Source: Cepaea nemoralis (lineage: Eukaryota > Mollusca > Gastropoda > Stylommatophora > Helicidae). Taken from it: a DNA stretch of 64,000 bases. The notes beneath the pieces are model-generated. The model was not told the DNA's origin. It ran no database searches and worked only from the letters and a program-made list of their open reading frames with translations. Below, one piece after another: positions 1-11,085 of the stretch; the stretch's first letter is position 1, and each line of letters starts with the position of its first letter. The translations under genes were made by a program, and so were the position numbers. Location of the stretch: positions 1 to 64,000 of the forward strand of contig JACEFZ010011076.1 in assembly GCA_014155875.1 (NCBI GenBank). The letters are read 5' to 3'.

Positions 1-194
1 TCTATCATGAATAAATGAAATATGGTTTTAGAAAATTATATCAATGAGCTTGTATGACATATCTTGAAATCACCATGGTTTCGGATAATCAAGTAATGAG
101 TCTGGCCTGTACATTATTACCATATGCTCTGTAGTGTCAAATGTTTAGTAAGAGAAGTTTGTTTACAGACCTTCATGAAACCAAAGTTTTATTG

Positions 195-878
195 ACAGGT
201 CTTCAGTATATTAGCTTCCACTCATAGATCTTCAGTACATTAGCTTCCATTGACAGGTCTTCAGTACATTAGCTTCCACTGATAGATCTTCAGTAAATTA
301 GCTTACATTGATAGATCTTCAGTACATTAGCTTCCATTGATAGATGTTCAGTACACTAGCTTACATTGATAGATCTTCAGTACATTAGCTTCCATTGACA
401 GGTCTTCAGTACATTAGTTTCCACTGATATATCTTCAGTACACTAGCTTCCATTGATAGATCTTCAGTACATTAGCTTCCATTGATAGATCTTCAGTACA
501 CTAGCTTCCATTGATATATCTTCAGTACACTAGCTTCCATTGATAGATCTTCAGTACATTAGCTTCCATTGATAGATCTTCAGTACATTAGCTTCCATTG
601 ATACGTCTTCAGTACATTAGCTTCCATTGATAGATCTTCAGTACATTAGCTTCCATTGATAGATCTTCAGTACATTAGCTTCCATTGATAGATCTTCAGT
701 ACATTAGCTTCCATTGATAGATCTTCAGTACATTAGCTTCCATTGATAGATCTTCAGTACATTAGCTTCCATTGATAGATCTTCAGTACATTAGCTTCCA
801 TTGATAGATCTTCAGTACATTAGCTTCCATTGATAGATCTTCAGTACATTAGCTTCCATTGATAGATCTTCAGTACGT
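195..878. repeat. 29-bp minisatellite array
   Basis: A head-to-tail repeat of about 29 bp, built around tcttcagtacattagcttcc followed by attgatagat, runs for roughly 23 copies. Early copies vary (cattgacagg, cactgatag, tacactagc) while copies after about 600 are nearly identical, so the right side was homogenised more recently. There are no spacers between copies, so it is not a CRISPR. Weaker relatives of the motif (gtcttcagaaaatgag, ttatagaccttca) continue to about 1560 around a SINE. Confidence 0.95.
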
Positions 879-1560
879 AGAATTTGTTAGAATGTCTTCA
901 GAAAAGAACTTTGCGTATAAGTCATCATTGGGGGTCAGCATGGCCAAATGGATACGAACGATCGCCCTTAAACCTGCGATGTGCTGATGCCGAGGTAGCG
1001 GGTTCAAACCCTACACCGGTCAGTTGGACTAAAATGTTGACTTCTCGGTCTTGACTTGGGGACATAAATTACAAGTACACCAGAAGTCGTTGTAGGCTCG
1101 CCTGATGGCGAGGGACACTGGTAATAAGGAAAGCTAATCCACACGCAAAAATAAGTCCAGCGCACTAGAAGTAGTAGTACGTTTGTGGACTACGATCAAG
1201 TAGTCGCTTGTCATTAAACGAGTGTTTGTGCACAGGTCTTCAGAAAATGAGATATTGTTTATAGACCTTCAATATATAAACTTTTGTTACAATGTCTACA
1301 GAAGAGAACTGTGTTTATAAGCTATCATTAAATAATCGTTTATTCACAAGTATTCAATTAATACGATTATGTCTACAGTTCTCCAGGGAATGAGCGTTTG
1401 CTTGGAGGTCTTCAGACAATGAGTAAGTTTAAACGTCATCATTAAATTAGTTTTTTTTTACAGACCTTCAGTGAAAGTGTTGTCACAGGGTTCCGTGAAA
1501 TGAGACTTTGTTGAAAGACATTCGTTAAAGGAGATTAACGTATACGCACTTACTTATCAA
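879..1560. repeat. Degenerate extension of the minisatellite, with a SINE inside
   Basis: Phrases such as gtcttcagaaaagaact, gtcttcagaaaatgagata, gaccttcaatatataa, gtctacagaagagaact and gtcttcagacaatgagt recur at irregular spacing. They look like old diverged copies of the 29-bp unit or of its progenitor. A family A SINE (933-1205) splits this stretch. There are no coding features. Confidence 0.55.
933..1205 (+). mobile_element. SINE family A, tRNA-headed
   Basis: The head has an A-box-like stretch (ggtcagcatggccaaatgg) and a B-box-like stretch (gcgggttcaaaccc), the internal pol III promoter of tRNA-derived SINEs. The body continues with gttgacttctcggtcttgac, ttggggacataaattacaag and cagtccagcgcactagaag-like sequence. 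Clear relatives are at 22351-22630 (minus), 28875-29155, 36952-37245 and a partial one at 29909. The family name is local to this annotation; I cannot match it to a database entry. Confidence 0.85.
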
Positions 1561-1629
1561 TTATTCTGATTTATTAATTATAATCAATTGTCTTTCAATT
1601 TATTGTATTACTTTACTTGAAAGTCTAAA

Positions 1630-2290
1630 AAGCAGTTGTATTATCCACACTTCTATACGCCCGTGAAACCTGGACTGTTTATCAGTGAACGCTAGGAACT
1701 TAAATCATTTCAACACAGTCTGCCTTAGGAAGCTATTGAAGATTAAATGGCAAGACAAGATCCCAGACACTGAAGTTCTAGAAAGAGCGTCCATGCCCAG
1801 TATCCACACTCTACTAATGAAGAATCAGATTCGCTGGGCTGGTCACTTAACTCACATGCCAGATCACAAGCTCCCTAACCGAATTATTTTTACGGCGAGC
1901 TGCGTTGTGGTAAACGCTCCCAAGGCGGCCAAAGGAAACGCTTTAAAGACACTGTAAATCTCACCGAAAGCTTTTGGAATTCATCATGGCCCTTGGGAGA
2001 CTGCTGCCAAAGACCGAAATTCGTGGCGTACATCATTACGCAAGGGTGCAGTCACTTGTGAAGCAACCAGGACTGCAAGAGCTGTGAAAAAAAGGCTGGA
2101 CAGGAAAACCACTGCAGGTGATCCTCCTGGAATGTCAAGCATTCTTTGCATACATTGTCAAAGACCATTTCAAGCCACAATAGGCCTTATCAGCCATCTT
2201 AGAACTCACAGCTCCATACTTTCAACCCCACTGGGTGAAATGAATGGTCATCATCATTCCTGATGGACAAACAACATTACTTTACTTATG
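1630..2290 (+). pseudogene. Non-LTR retrotransposon ORF2 C-terminus with C2H2 finger
   Basis: This is the 3' end of a LINE polyprotein. An open frame at 1685-1957 (its first residues are not a true start) reads through the conserved tail after the RT domain: an RETW-like motif just upstream, then LRKLLKIKWQDKIPD, IRWAGHLTHMPDHKLP. The frame then shifts. After 2130 another frame encodes a C-x2-C-x12-H-x3-H zinc finger (LCIHCQRPFQATIGLISHLR). The WAGH block and C-terminal finger are typical of one widespread LINE group in invertebrates. At least one frameshift and loss of everything upstream of the thumb make it a dead 5'-truncated copy. The 3' tail is gatggtcatcatcat-like, compatible with an RTE-type tail. 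Confidence 0.75.
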
Positions 2291-2879
2291 AACAATAGTG
2301 TTTCCATTCTTTTTATAACTTTACTTATAATTAATTGTCTTTCAAATCTTTTTAAAAAAAAATATTTTTACTGCAATTAATTGCCTTTCAAGTCTTTTTT
2401 TTAGAACTTTACTTATAACCAGTTGTGTTTCAGTTACTTTTATATGTATATGATCACAATTTAAACCCCAACTTTTTGTTTACTATAAATATGTTTGGCA
2501 ACTCATCAGGTCGCATACGCATCTCTGTAAGATGTTATATCTTGATGAATGTCAGTTATCACCACTTTCTTGTTCTGGTGACATTTTGCAAACAACATGC
2601 AGTATGAAAAATTGCCATCCTCACTTCTCCTCCATTATCCGACATCTGTGTCGTAAATTATACATTGCCAACACACGTCAATAAAAGCTATTTATGGATA
2701 AACTCTTTGGATTCTTTCTGTCCATTTATTCATTCATCAACCCTTCTATTTCTGTTGATATAAACTTCAGAAAGTAAGTGAAGAATCTGTCCTTACCCTG
2801 TAGGGGTATTTGGTATGTGTTGCTAGCCTTATATTTCTATAGTTCATTCATAAATACTCACGTATTGTTTGGCGCTCAT

Positions 2880-3045
2880 TGAAGTAGGGGAAAGAATAAG
2901 AGAGGACGCACTAGAAAACATAAACATTAAAAGTTACAGTTACCGACCAGGATTTGAACCTGTCACCTCCAAATGATGACAGCGCCTCGCTGCAGGAACA
3001 AATGTACTTCGACGCATGACCAACTAGACACCCATAAGAGCTAAA
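2880..3045 (-). mobile_element. Possible tRNA-like SINE remnant
   Basis: On the minus strand the sequence reads tgtctagttggtcatgcg, then gtgacaggttcaaatcctgg, which look like A and B boxes about 50 bp apart. No second clear copy of the body was found, so this could be a SINE of a minor family or a decayed tRNA pseudogene. Confidence 0.45.
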
Positions 3046-3119
3046 CAGTACGTGTGTATTTATTTATAAGTTGTCTTATTGGCCTCAAAGGTTTCCCCAA
3101 TTGATATTCATATTCGTTT

Positions 3120-3322
3120 AGACCAATCCGTACTGCGTGGGTCATGTGGTCAATATAACGCCTGCCGCAATTACTTTCCTTAACTTTTGCTGGTACCCAT
3201 TTAAGGACAGATCGATCTGCGAGACTAGGACAATCTAAAGAAATCCCAGCCTCGATGAGGATCCACCATATGAACATCAGACTTGCAAACAAGCATACTA
3301 GCCACTACACCATCGCTTCTCC
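3120..3322 (-). mobile_element. SINE family C copy
   Basis: On the minus strand a tRNA-like head (agcgatggtgtagtggctag) is followed by aaatgggtaccagcaaaag and a gcggcaggcgttatattgac stretch. The body phrase 'aaatgggtaccaggaaat' ties it to the copies at 4602, 13258 and 29608. It is heavily diverged. Confidence 0.6.
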
Positions 3323-4140
3323 CTGTTTGTATACCTACCTATAAAACGTGCCACAAATTCTCTAACAATTCTTCTACTTCTTTGATTATTTCAACTTTTC
3401 CCTCTCTCCTCTCAAATAACACGTTATCTATAGATTACAAAATCATTTGCGATGTCCTTCCTTTATTTCATTTTCCTAAAAACAATCGCAGTATTTAAAA
3501 TAAATCTCTGACATCAAAGACATGTTATCAGCCCTAAATACTACCATATTTAGATTTAATGATCGTCTTCAGCAATTACTTGGGATATTTGTTAACCATC
3601 TGTCACCCAGGCCAGCCCACTTCAGACAAGTCATTAAAAAAGGAGCTGTCAAATCTGCGATGTGTTTACCGTTATAAATCACTGTTGCATTCCTTGAATA
3701 TGCTTTTCATTTGTCTTTAAAAATCGAAGCTTTAGAATTCGGAGACATGAAACCAGGTCAAATCAATGATGAAGTAATAAAGCGGTTCATGTTTCTCGGC
3801 AGATGGTTTTCGTCAATAAATAAACACAGACGATAGGAAAGTAATAAAATATTTCATGTACTTCTACAACTTGGTCTTGGCAATAAACAAACAGTTAGCA
3901 AAGTAATCAAACCACAAAATACTGCATTTGGTTTGGTTTTGGAGAAGGCTCGCATTTCATTGCATACGGACATCTTTATAAGTGCTCCAATCTCCTTTGA
4001 AGGATCAAGGAAGGAAACTCGTATCGCTCTGCACGAACGCTGAAACACTGGTTAAATTACAATTGTGTGTATACACCCCACTTGCAGACGTTATGCATAT
4101 TCTTTTTGTGTGTGGCTTTTCTAATTTTGAAATGCATCTG
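3323..4140. other. Intergenic, no recognised feature
   Basis: AT-rich unique-looking sequence. The short open frames here (under 72 codons) have no recognisable motif and no codon signal. Around 4160-4225 a phrase near ttttaacgtgcgcaacactg recurs at 63155-63200, so part of an old dispersed repeat is present at the right edge. Confidence 0.5.
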
Positions 4141-4601
4141 GGCAGACGACTTTTTGGTTTGCTGTTTACAAATAGCGAGTGATTTTTAACGTGCGCAACA
4201 CTGACATGTGTCTCCCGCACTTATCCTTGAAGGGTAGAAGTTTGAGCTACTATCCAGGATTGGGGAGAGAGCGCATATTCCCCCATTTCTTATTTTATTA
4301 AGTCCAGACCACCGAAACGAACCAGATATACGACCCAAAAGCGAACATCGTATGCTCTAAGCCACTACTCTCCATATATTACATGTATTATCAACTGATT
4401 CAGTGCCAAAGAAAAATTAAGTTTGAACCAAACACGGTACACAGTCAAATGAACACGTATTATAAACAAGCATTAGAATGTACATTTCTGTTCATTGAGA
4501 ATTGAAATTGCGGAAAATGTCACGAAACAAATCAAATAACACGATGAACCAAGTTTGGTGATATAGCCTCCTTCTGTCCGAATGAGAGGCCATACAATGG
4601 G

Positions 4602-4775
4602 GGACATGGTAGCTACATGTCTAGACACTCGCCTGTCAGCCCACTGATCATAGTTTCTAATTTGCTTCGGGGTGGAGTTTACAACAATTAACTTTGGCTC
4701 ACGGGTCAAACAGCTTAAAATGGATACCAGGAAATGTTTTGGGAAGCATAAGGAGGCCGGCGTAATACAGACTAC
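4602..4775 (+). mobile_element. SINE family C copy
   Basis: The head resembles a tRNA (ggtagctacatgtctagaca ... ctcgcctgtcagccc). It is followed by aaaatggataccaggaaatg and an aggaggcc stretch shared with family C copies at 13258 and 29608. It abuts a minus-strand family B SINE at about 4800. Confidence 0.6.
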
Positions 4776-4799
4776 TGCATCTACCGTGTGACGAACCTT

Positions 4800-5035
4800 T
4801 TTGCATATCCCTTTAACAGAACATCGCAGTCAACACCAACATTTCTACCGCTGTGGTTTTTTGGCAAGTTTACGTTCAGTAGTTTACCATTGCTTTCTAA
4901 ACGACAGGCATCTAAACCAACGCAAAACCAACGCAACGCGGTCTGCTGCCAAATCGCGCACAGCTGTGTTTCGAACGCGGGTATACGGGATTACGAACCG
5001 CATCCGTAATCCCTTCGCCTGCCTTAAGGCCTGTA
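4800..5035 (-). mobile_element. SINE family B copy
   Basis: Read on the minus strand: a tRNA-like head near 5030-4950 with ttcgaaacacagctg, then the conserved central domain (aaagcaatggtaaactactg, aacgtaaacttgccaaaaaa), then tgttgactgcgatgttctg and a tgcaa end. It has the same layout as the copies at 26691 and 34675, which all carry an insert rich in 'ggcagcagaccgcgttg' between head and central domain. Confidence 0.8.
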
Positions 5036-5271
5036 AGTAGGGTCCCTTACTTCACCGTACTTACATTACACATATATTCGTTAACATAAAACTGCGCATG
5101 ATAACAACACAAAGGTGGTATGTGATAATATTACATGTGAAGCTCATGAAGGCACATGATAATGTTGCATGGGGAGCTCATGGAGACACAGAATAATATT
5201 GCATTTGGAGCTCATGGACACACACACAGGATAATATCGCACGTGCAGCTCATGGAGATATTGATTGACTG

Positions 5272-5454
5272 ATTGATTGATCTTTATTTTAGAAGGGTTA
5301 CAAATTGGGCACGCAGGCCCGTCTTACATTCGCTTCCAGTCACTCATCTTTCGTTCATCAATAGTGCATGATGCATTTACATAGGAAAAAAAAAAAACAT
5401 TTTAAAATGAATGTTGTAAACATAAACAATGCAATTACCATGTTATGAGACATA
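5272..5454 (+). repeat. Dispersed repeat that precedes a microsatellite (copy 1)
   Basis: About 180 bp, from ctttattttagaagggttac to ccatgttatgagaca, matching 10848-11030 (ctttattttcaaataatcac ... ccatttatgagaca). Both copies end at 'atgagaca' and run directly into different simple repeats: C/CA-rich here, CAGG/CACG there. A weaker partial relative, also next to GACA repeats, is at about 29795-29830. Confidence 0.75.
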
Positions 5455-5812
5455 TCCCCCTCCGAACCACACATCCCCCAGCCCCCACACATCCACCACA
5501 CACACATCCCCCACCCACACACACCCCAAACACGCAAACACCCCAGGCATATATATCCCCCACCCACCTCCCATCCCTAGTAACACATCCCTCACATACA
5601 CACATCTCCCCTACCACATACACAACCCCACCCCACACGCACACTCGTCCACCCACACATCCTCCACACACTCGCCCACGCATCCCCAATCACACATTCC
5701 CCAACCCACACAAACATCCCCTGCCAACTCACACATCATGCACCCACACATACATCCACACACACTGCCCCCACCTCACACTCATCCCCCACCCACCCAC
5801 ACTAGAAAACGC
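5455..5812. repeat. C/CA-rich low-complexity tract
   Basis: Irregular pyrimidine-rich repeats of the form cacccacacatcccc. Long frames rich in Pro, Thr and His on plus, and in Gly, Val and Cys on minus, are by-products of composition and not genes. Confidence 0.9.
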
Positions 5813-6006
5813 TGGCGCAGGATAGCTCATACGTAAAAGGTACTAGCTAATAGAATAACTGAGCCTCCTTGTTCTGGTATCAAGAAGGTAAACAGATTAA
5901 GTGGGAGACCGACAGTCATGAGTGATATGGCGAAGAAATGAAAGGGAAGAAATAGTACATTGAAGTAACACTTGGCATGAGATGGTTGAGGTCTCTGAAT
6001 TTTTGC

Positions 6007-6064
6007 GAAGAAGAAGAAGAAGAAGAAGAAGAAGAAGAAGAAGAAGAAGAAGAAGAAGAAGAAG

Positions 6065-6125
<61 letters not shown>
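6007..6125. repeat. (GAA)n trinucleotide tract
   Basis: About 119 bp of gaa/aga repeats with one interruption (gaagtaagaag) near 6094, followed by a short (CAA)n stretch at 6127-6145. Frames through it give poly-Glu, poly-Arg, poly-Lys, poly-Ser or poly-Leu; none is a gene. GAA tracts of this length can form triplex DNA (general knowledge). Confidence 0.97.
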
Positions 6126-6825
6126 GGCAACAACAACAACAACAACGATAACAAAAACAACCGTAGCAACAACACCAAGCAGAAGAAGTGTAAGCAACCG
6201 AAGAAATGAGCCAAAAGTAATCAGAAGAACAATAGACGAACATGAGCAACAACATGAACAGAAGAGTATGTATGACAGAGTGGCATGTCAAAGTCTAGGA
6301 AATTGGGAAGAGTTCGTTTTTTGAAGTAAAGTTGTCTTAGTAAAACGCTATTCAGAGGAAATACACGAGTGCTGGCGTCAGTCTAGCCTGCTGAAGATGC
6401 AGAAGATTGTTGAAGTCGTCTGGTAGATATGAGCAGAGTGGGCGGTATAATATTTAAATGAGGTTCGTTAAAGTCTTCACACGGATCATCACATAGTTCA
6501 ATGTTCACCCGCTGGGCCGATGTGAAGAGACCAACTGTGAATTGATTATGTGGCAGTTGTTTAAAACCTACAAACTTGAATATTCTAAATGCAAAGGTAA
6601 TACATTTATAGCAGCTGGTTGTGCAAAATGAGATTTTTTTAAAAATAAAGGTTATTTAGAGTTCAATTACTGTTGGGAGGGGGTTGGGGAGGTGGAAAAA
6701 AAAGAAAACAAAAACAGGGGTGGGGGTGGTTTGTGAGATTGCCTACTGGTTGGAATGTAAATGTGATATAATTATGTACATACTAAAGACAAGAATCACG
6801 ATGTAGAATAAAGTATGAGGCGTTA

Positions 6826-7086
6826 TGCGGTCCAATTGTGGTATTACTTGTCTTTCCACATATCTGGCGTTACGTGGTCGAACTGCGGTATTACTTGTCT
6901 TTTCAAGTATATGGTCCAACTGTCGTGTTACTTGTCTTTCCACGTATATGGTCCAACTGTCGTGTTACTTCTCTTTCCACGTATCTGGCGTTAGGTGAAA
7001 GAACGAACTGTCGTGTTGATTGTCTTTCCTTGTGTGTAACGTTAGGTGGTCGAACTATGGTGTTACTTACTTGTCTTTCAAACGGG
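6826..7086. repeat. Irregular ~45-57 bp tandem repeat
   Basis: Five or six copies of a unit built from gtggtattacttgtctttcc and tatctggcgttaggtgg or tatatggtccaactgtcg. Copies alternate between a 'ctggcgtta' and an 'atggtccaactg' version, so the higher-order unit may be about 100 bp. Confidence 0.75.
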
Positions 7087-7159
7087 GAATGCCAGTATTT
7101 AGTACAAATAAGTAAAGGACCCTTTTTCGTGCCTTAAATCGTATTGGGCAAATGGCGTT

Positions 7160-7376
7160 ATACCCATTATTGTATAGACAAATCGACACCCCATGAGTGA
7201 TTTGGTCAACAACACGCCGGCTGCATTTACATTTCAAGGAAGGTCACATACCCCCTTTAGGATGAGTCGATCTGAGATCCAGATCAGTTAAAAAAAGAAT
7301 TGCCTCGATGTGGATTCCAAGACTAGACCATTGGGCCGGTAGACGAGCGTGCTAACCACTCGGCAACGGTGGCTCA
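7160..7376 (-). mobile_element. SINE family C copy
   Basis: The minus-strand head is a good tRNA-like sequence (gagccaccgttgccgagtgg, ttagcacgctcgtctaccgg). The body includes tcggatctcagatcgactca and gcagccggcgtgttgttgac, comparable to the copy at 3120. The B-box is degraded. Confidence 0.6.
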
Positions 7377-7599
7377 CATAGCTAAGGATTCTTGTTTTCT
7401 CGTTGTTCGTTATGCTGACAACAACGTTGCTGTTCGTTTTTGTTCTTGTTCGTATCGTTCGTTTGTGGAGCTCCCCAGTTGCATCTTTCATGTGCATTGA
7501 CTTTTGACATTAGCCCTCTAGCAGTCAAGGCTGGAGGTTTTCACATTATGTGTGGTTCTTACAATTGTCTTTGAAGGAACCACGCCTCCTGATAAAAAT

Positions 7600-8000
7600 C
7601 TCATCTAATTATATGATGATGATGATGATCATCATCATCATCATCATCATCATCATTATCATCATCATCATCTTCCACTTCTGCCATCAGGCGTCGTGGG
7701 GAGGAATAATTTGCGCTCCAGTGCCCGATGAGCGGCACTGGATAGTGTAATTCCACGTGATTGTACAATATCTTTAATGTCGTCAATCCATTTTCTTCTT
7801 GGACTTACTCTTGGTCTCGTCGCAGATGATCTTTGATGTAAGGCCAGTGATGGTAGTTAATGGTGTTGCATTCTAGCCGACATGGCCAGACCACTTGCTC
7901 TTCTGTCTTTCAATGAATGTGGCACAATGTGTTGATTCCACTGTCTGTCTGATAACAGCATTTCTTACTTGGTCTCGGATACTGATATGATATTGTAGGA
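7600..8000 (-). pseudogene. LINE 3' end, minus strand, with ATC/GAT tail
   Basis: The minus-strand translation contains fragments typical of the region after a non-LTR RT domain, in more than one frame (SKKCCYQTDSGINTLCH, then KTEEQVVWP and SPRRLMAEVEDD). It ends in a (GAT)n run, 7613-7673 on plus as atgatgatg/atcatcatc, like the short repeat tails of RTE-type elements elsewhere in the window. It is frameshifted and 5'-truncated. The class call rests mainly on layout. Confidence 0.5.
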
Positions 8001-8003
8001 CAA

Positions 8004-8070
8004 TTAGATGTCCATGATTGCTTTAGTAACAAGTAAAGATAAAGGGCCACTATGCCTTGATACATATTGG
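8004..8070. repeat. Dispersed repeat shared with 10288-10352
   Basis: Both loci contain tgattgctttagtaacaag or tgattgctattagtgacaag, then taaagacaaagggccat-like sequence and acgccttg. Here it lies between a LINE 3' end and a SINE. Its class is unknown. Confidence 0.7.
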
Positions 8071-8119
8071 GTATATGGTGGGAGCCCCATATTTTCATTA
8101 ACCATTCGGCACACGGTGT

Positions 8120-8372
8120 CGGCTCCCTGGCCGAGTAGGTTAGCAGCTTTCTCCGTAATCCCGAATATTATCGTGGTTGACGTGAGTGCATGAGAATTGG
8201 AAGCGGTTCGAGTCGAACCAGTGACTTATGAGAGTATGGAGCCGGTCGCTCAGAAAGTCGTGGCGTGCTGATGAGCGTAATCTAGCCTAGGAATCAACAT
8301 ACAGCTGAAAGATGCTGATGTTGACCGCAATATCCTGAAACAGGATGGAAACGCGGAAAAAACATCAACACA
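8120..8372 (+). mobile_element. SINE family B, subfamily B2
   Basis: Complete-looking copy. A head with A box (ccctggccgagtaggttagc) and B box (gcggttcgagtcgaacc) is followed by tatggagccggtcgctcag, a variant central domain (gtcgtggcgtgctgatgagc, gtaatctagcctaggaatca), gctgaaagatgctgatgttg and a small 3' stem-loop (atcctgaaacaggat) before acgcggaaaaaa. The copy at 21247-21408 (minus) shares the variant domain, so these two define a subfamily distinct from B1 (central phrase gcaatggcaaactactg). Confidence 0.85.
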
Positions 8373-8489
8373 CAGTGGGTGAAATGGTTATTATGAAACC
8401 AGTCGCTAGTACTTTACAAAACATACTCTGATTGTCACCTTGACACGGCAAGGTACAAGAGGAAAAAGATGAGATAGGAATCAAGTACC

Positions 8490-8640
8490 AATTTTTATCT
8501 GGGTCGACCTAGGAGCCTAAGATAAAAAAAAAAAAAGATACCCGACTAGATGGACAATTGGACACCTGAATAACGAGCCGACAAGTAAGAGTGCTAGCCA
8601 CTGCGATTTGGCAGTTTCCATTGTACTGGTTAATATTGTA
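8490..8640 (-). mobile_element. Degraded SINE family C fragment
   Basis: Contains tcgacctaggagcc and, on minus, a tRNA-like gtggctagcactcttacttg region, in the order expected for family C. An A run interrupts it at 8524-8536. It is too decayed for a firm call. Confidence 0.35.
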
Positions 8641-8699
8641 TATGTCACTTTCCTTATCTCTGCCGGGTATCGATTGAGGTGTTTGAGTGTGCAAATCAT

Positions 8700-9335
8700 T
8701 CTAAGTGCTATACCAACGATAGCCTTGCTACTACCTGGGTCTCCTATTTCAGACAGGTCAGCGGGAAGGCATTAGACAAGAAGACACAACAACTGCTGCC
8801 TTGAATGGAGCCTGGGTACAGTCAAAGACTAGGGAAACAAGTGAAAGAGATACATATGGAATTCGAATACACCGGGCCAAAAGCTTGTCGAAAAAGGGCA
8901 GGCTCCTAACTTGCTGTAGTGTTATTATATATTCTGTTATGCAGTCATTTATCGTTATGCTTGGATGATAGTGTAAACATAAAGGCTATATATCACAATG
9001 GCAATATTAGTTGGGACCTATCGCCTGCATTGTCGACATGACACGTCATCAAATAGTGGAAGATACATGAACTCATAAAGGTTCTGATATTCGATACAGA
9101 ATTACACTTTCTCTCTGGGTTTTAATGCAAGACATTTGTTTTATTATTTTGTTTTTGCTTTCAGACTATTTCAAACTGTTAGTTGTCACGTCAGGGTTGA
9201 ATTAATAGAAGGACGGCAAAAATTGGCTGGCGTATCGAGTGAGAGTGAAGCCCAGTCAGTTGGATCCGTGTGCTAACAATTATAGTACAATACAGTCTAC
9301 GAACAAGAATCGATTGATTGCCCAAATATATAGAA
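8700..9335. other. Intergenic, no recognised feature
   Basis: No SINE boxes, LINE motifs or tandem structure seen. Open frames are short and without known motifs. Confidence 0.5.
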
Positions 9336-9338
9336 GCA

Positions 9339-9443
<105 letters not shown>

Positions 9444-9889
9444 GATTCCAGCCGTTACTATGTAAACAGAAGTACTTACTGTTAGACTTCCGTGGATGTA
9501 ACGTTCTACACATCCACGCAAGGTAAGCAACCATGCACATCATATCTTAGCCAACGTATCTTCACTGTTTCACATACATGATATGTGCCTCTGCAGTATG
9601 CACTGACGAGATGCAGCGAAGTATACAGGGCGAGTAATCGTGCAATATTTTATTTATGACGTGTGTGTTAAAATTTACAAAGGGGACACATTTTGGATTA
9701 TAGAAGGTCTGGCTATAGAGCATGAGAAAGACAAACAATCACAAAGATAGACTCATCTGGGTGTAGTAGAGAAAAACAAACTCAACACTCTTCGGGCGAC
9801 GTATGCGAGTCCAGATGGACAACTTCAAAACACCGACGCTTACAGACGAGCGTAAGAATCAGTTATCCACTTGACCGTCCTGGGCAGAA

Positions 9890-10880
9890 CTTTGCTCAAA
9901 TAAAAGTCTTTCGAAATGTCCTCTATCATAAGCCTGATGTCCTGCCGTTGTTGCTGTCATGTGCCAATTATCTATAACATTCTGAATCCATGTAGGTTGT
10001 TGTCTTCTTATTCTCCTTCTCCACCCAGTATACTTCCTTCATAATTACCTTTTCTATTTATAAAAACAAATGTTCTTCAATACTGAGTTCTTATTAGATT
10101 TCTGTTTGTTCTTTTTTCTGCACAATACGTGTTTAATGTTATTCTATACCATTTATATTAAAATGTGAGATATATACTTTATAGTTGTTGCCACATGAAA
10201 TGTGCACGATCTGTATACTCCATCTTTTATTGTTCTAGCTGTTAGGTATATTCCATAAAGGTTTTAGATGTAGGTATATTCCATAAAGGTTTTAGATGTT
10301 CATGATTGCTATTAGTGACAAGTAAAGACAAAGGGCCATTACGCCTTGTTCTGTTCTTGATCTGTTCATCTTGTAATTTCTGTCAGCACATTTTCACCGC
10401 CCATGAACGGAGAACCTAGATATCCAAAACTATTCATTTTCTGTAACTTCTTTAGTTGATATACTTATCTGTTGCCATATGCATTAAATCGGCTGTCATT
10501 ATCTTTGTTCTTGTTTCATTGAAATATAAATAGTGTTATTAACTTAGTTATTGCAGTGACGTAATTAATGTTTCAATTCTAATGTGTGCAGTTGATAGTA
10601 ATACAGTCATTAGCACATCGAAGTTCTAGTACTTCTATCCTGTAGATTACAAAGGGATCATATTGTCTATAATATTGTGTACTTTTACTCTAACATTGCT
10701 CATGATGTTTTCAACATATAAGTGAAACAAATAATGAGATAAAATGCTATTTTGTCTTGCTCCCAGGTCTACATCAAATAAATCTGTTGCGTCATCAAAT
10801 TTTCTCACTGCTGCCTCTTGTTCCCTGTATGTTGTTATTGTATATACGAAAGAACAAACTTTATTTTCAAATAATCACAA
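9890..10880 (-). pseudogene. RTE LINE RT and 3' end, minus strand, decayed
   Basis: The minus strand near 10870-10690 encodes a decayed RT block equivalent to the GVRQGC..LSPYLFNLYAENIM region of the copy at 20344 (here QNSILSHYLFHLYVENIMSN). Near 10060-9890 it encodes the conserved C-terminal tail (TWIQNVIDNWHMTATTAG, HQAYDRGHFER), matching the tail of the LINE at 21420-21590. Between them the sequence is AT-rich and frameshifted, and carries the dispersed repeat at 10288-10352. It is a non-functional remnant. Confidence 0.65.
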
Positions 10881-11030
10881 ATTGGCCATGCAAGCCCGTT
10901 TTACATTAGGCCCTTCCAATCAAACATCTTTCGTACATCATTTATCTATTGTGCATGTTACATTCACATAGACAAAGAAATTGTCAAATGAATGCTGTGA
11001 ACATAAACCATGCATATTACCATTTATGAG
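10848..11030 (+). repeat. Dispersed repeat that precedes a microsatellite (copy 2)
   Basis: Second copy of the 5272-5454 element (aaattggccatgcaagcccg versus aaattgggcacgcaggcccg). It runs straight into (CAGG)n and (CACG)n simple repeats at 11031-11085. Confidence 0.75.
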
Positions 11031-11085
11031 ACAGGCAGGCAGGCAGGAACGCACGCAAACACACACGCACGCACGCACGCACGCC
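11031..11085. repeat. (CAGG)n / (ACGC)n microsatellite
   Basis: Tracts of caggcaggcagg, then cacgcacgcacg, directly after the dispersed element. The short Cys/Val frame on minus is an artefact. Confidence 0.9.

Noticed and set aside
195..878. Possible CRISPR array (29-bp repeats)
   Set aside because: Repeats are directly contiguous with no unique spacers, and the window is eukaryotic. It is a minisatellite.
5429..5836. 135-codon Pro/Thr/His-rich open frame
   Set aside because: It is a translation of a C/CA-rich simple repeat; the overlapping frames on both strands are equally long.
5977..6324. 115-codon frame with poly-Glu and poly-Arg
   Set aside because: Produced by the (GAA)n tract; there are no flanking coding signals.
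8255..8300. Hammerhead ribozyme (ctgatgag in SINE B2)
   Set aside because: The CTGATGAG box is present but there is no following GAAA core at the right distance with a closing stem.
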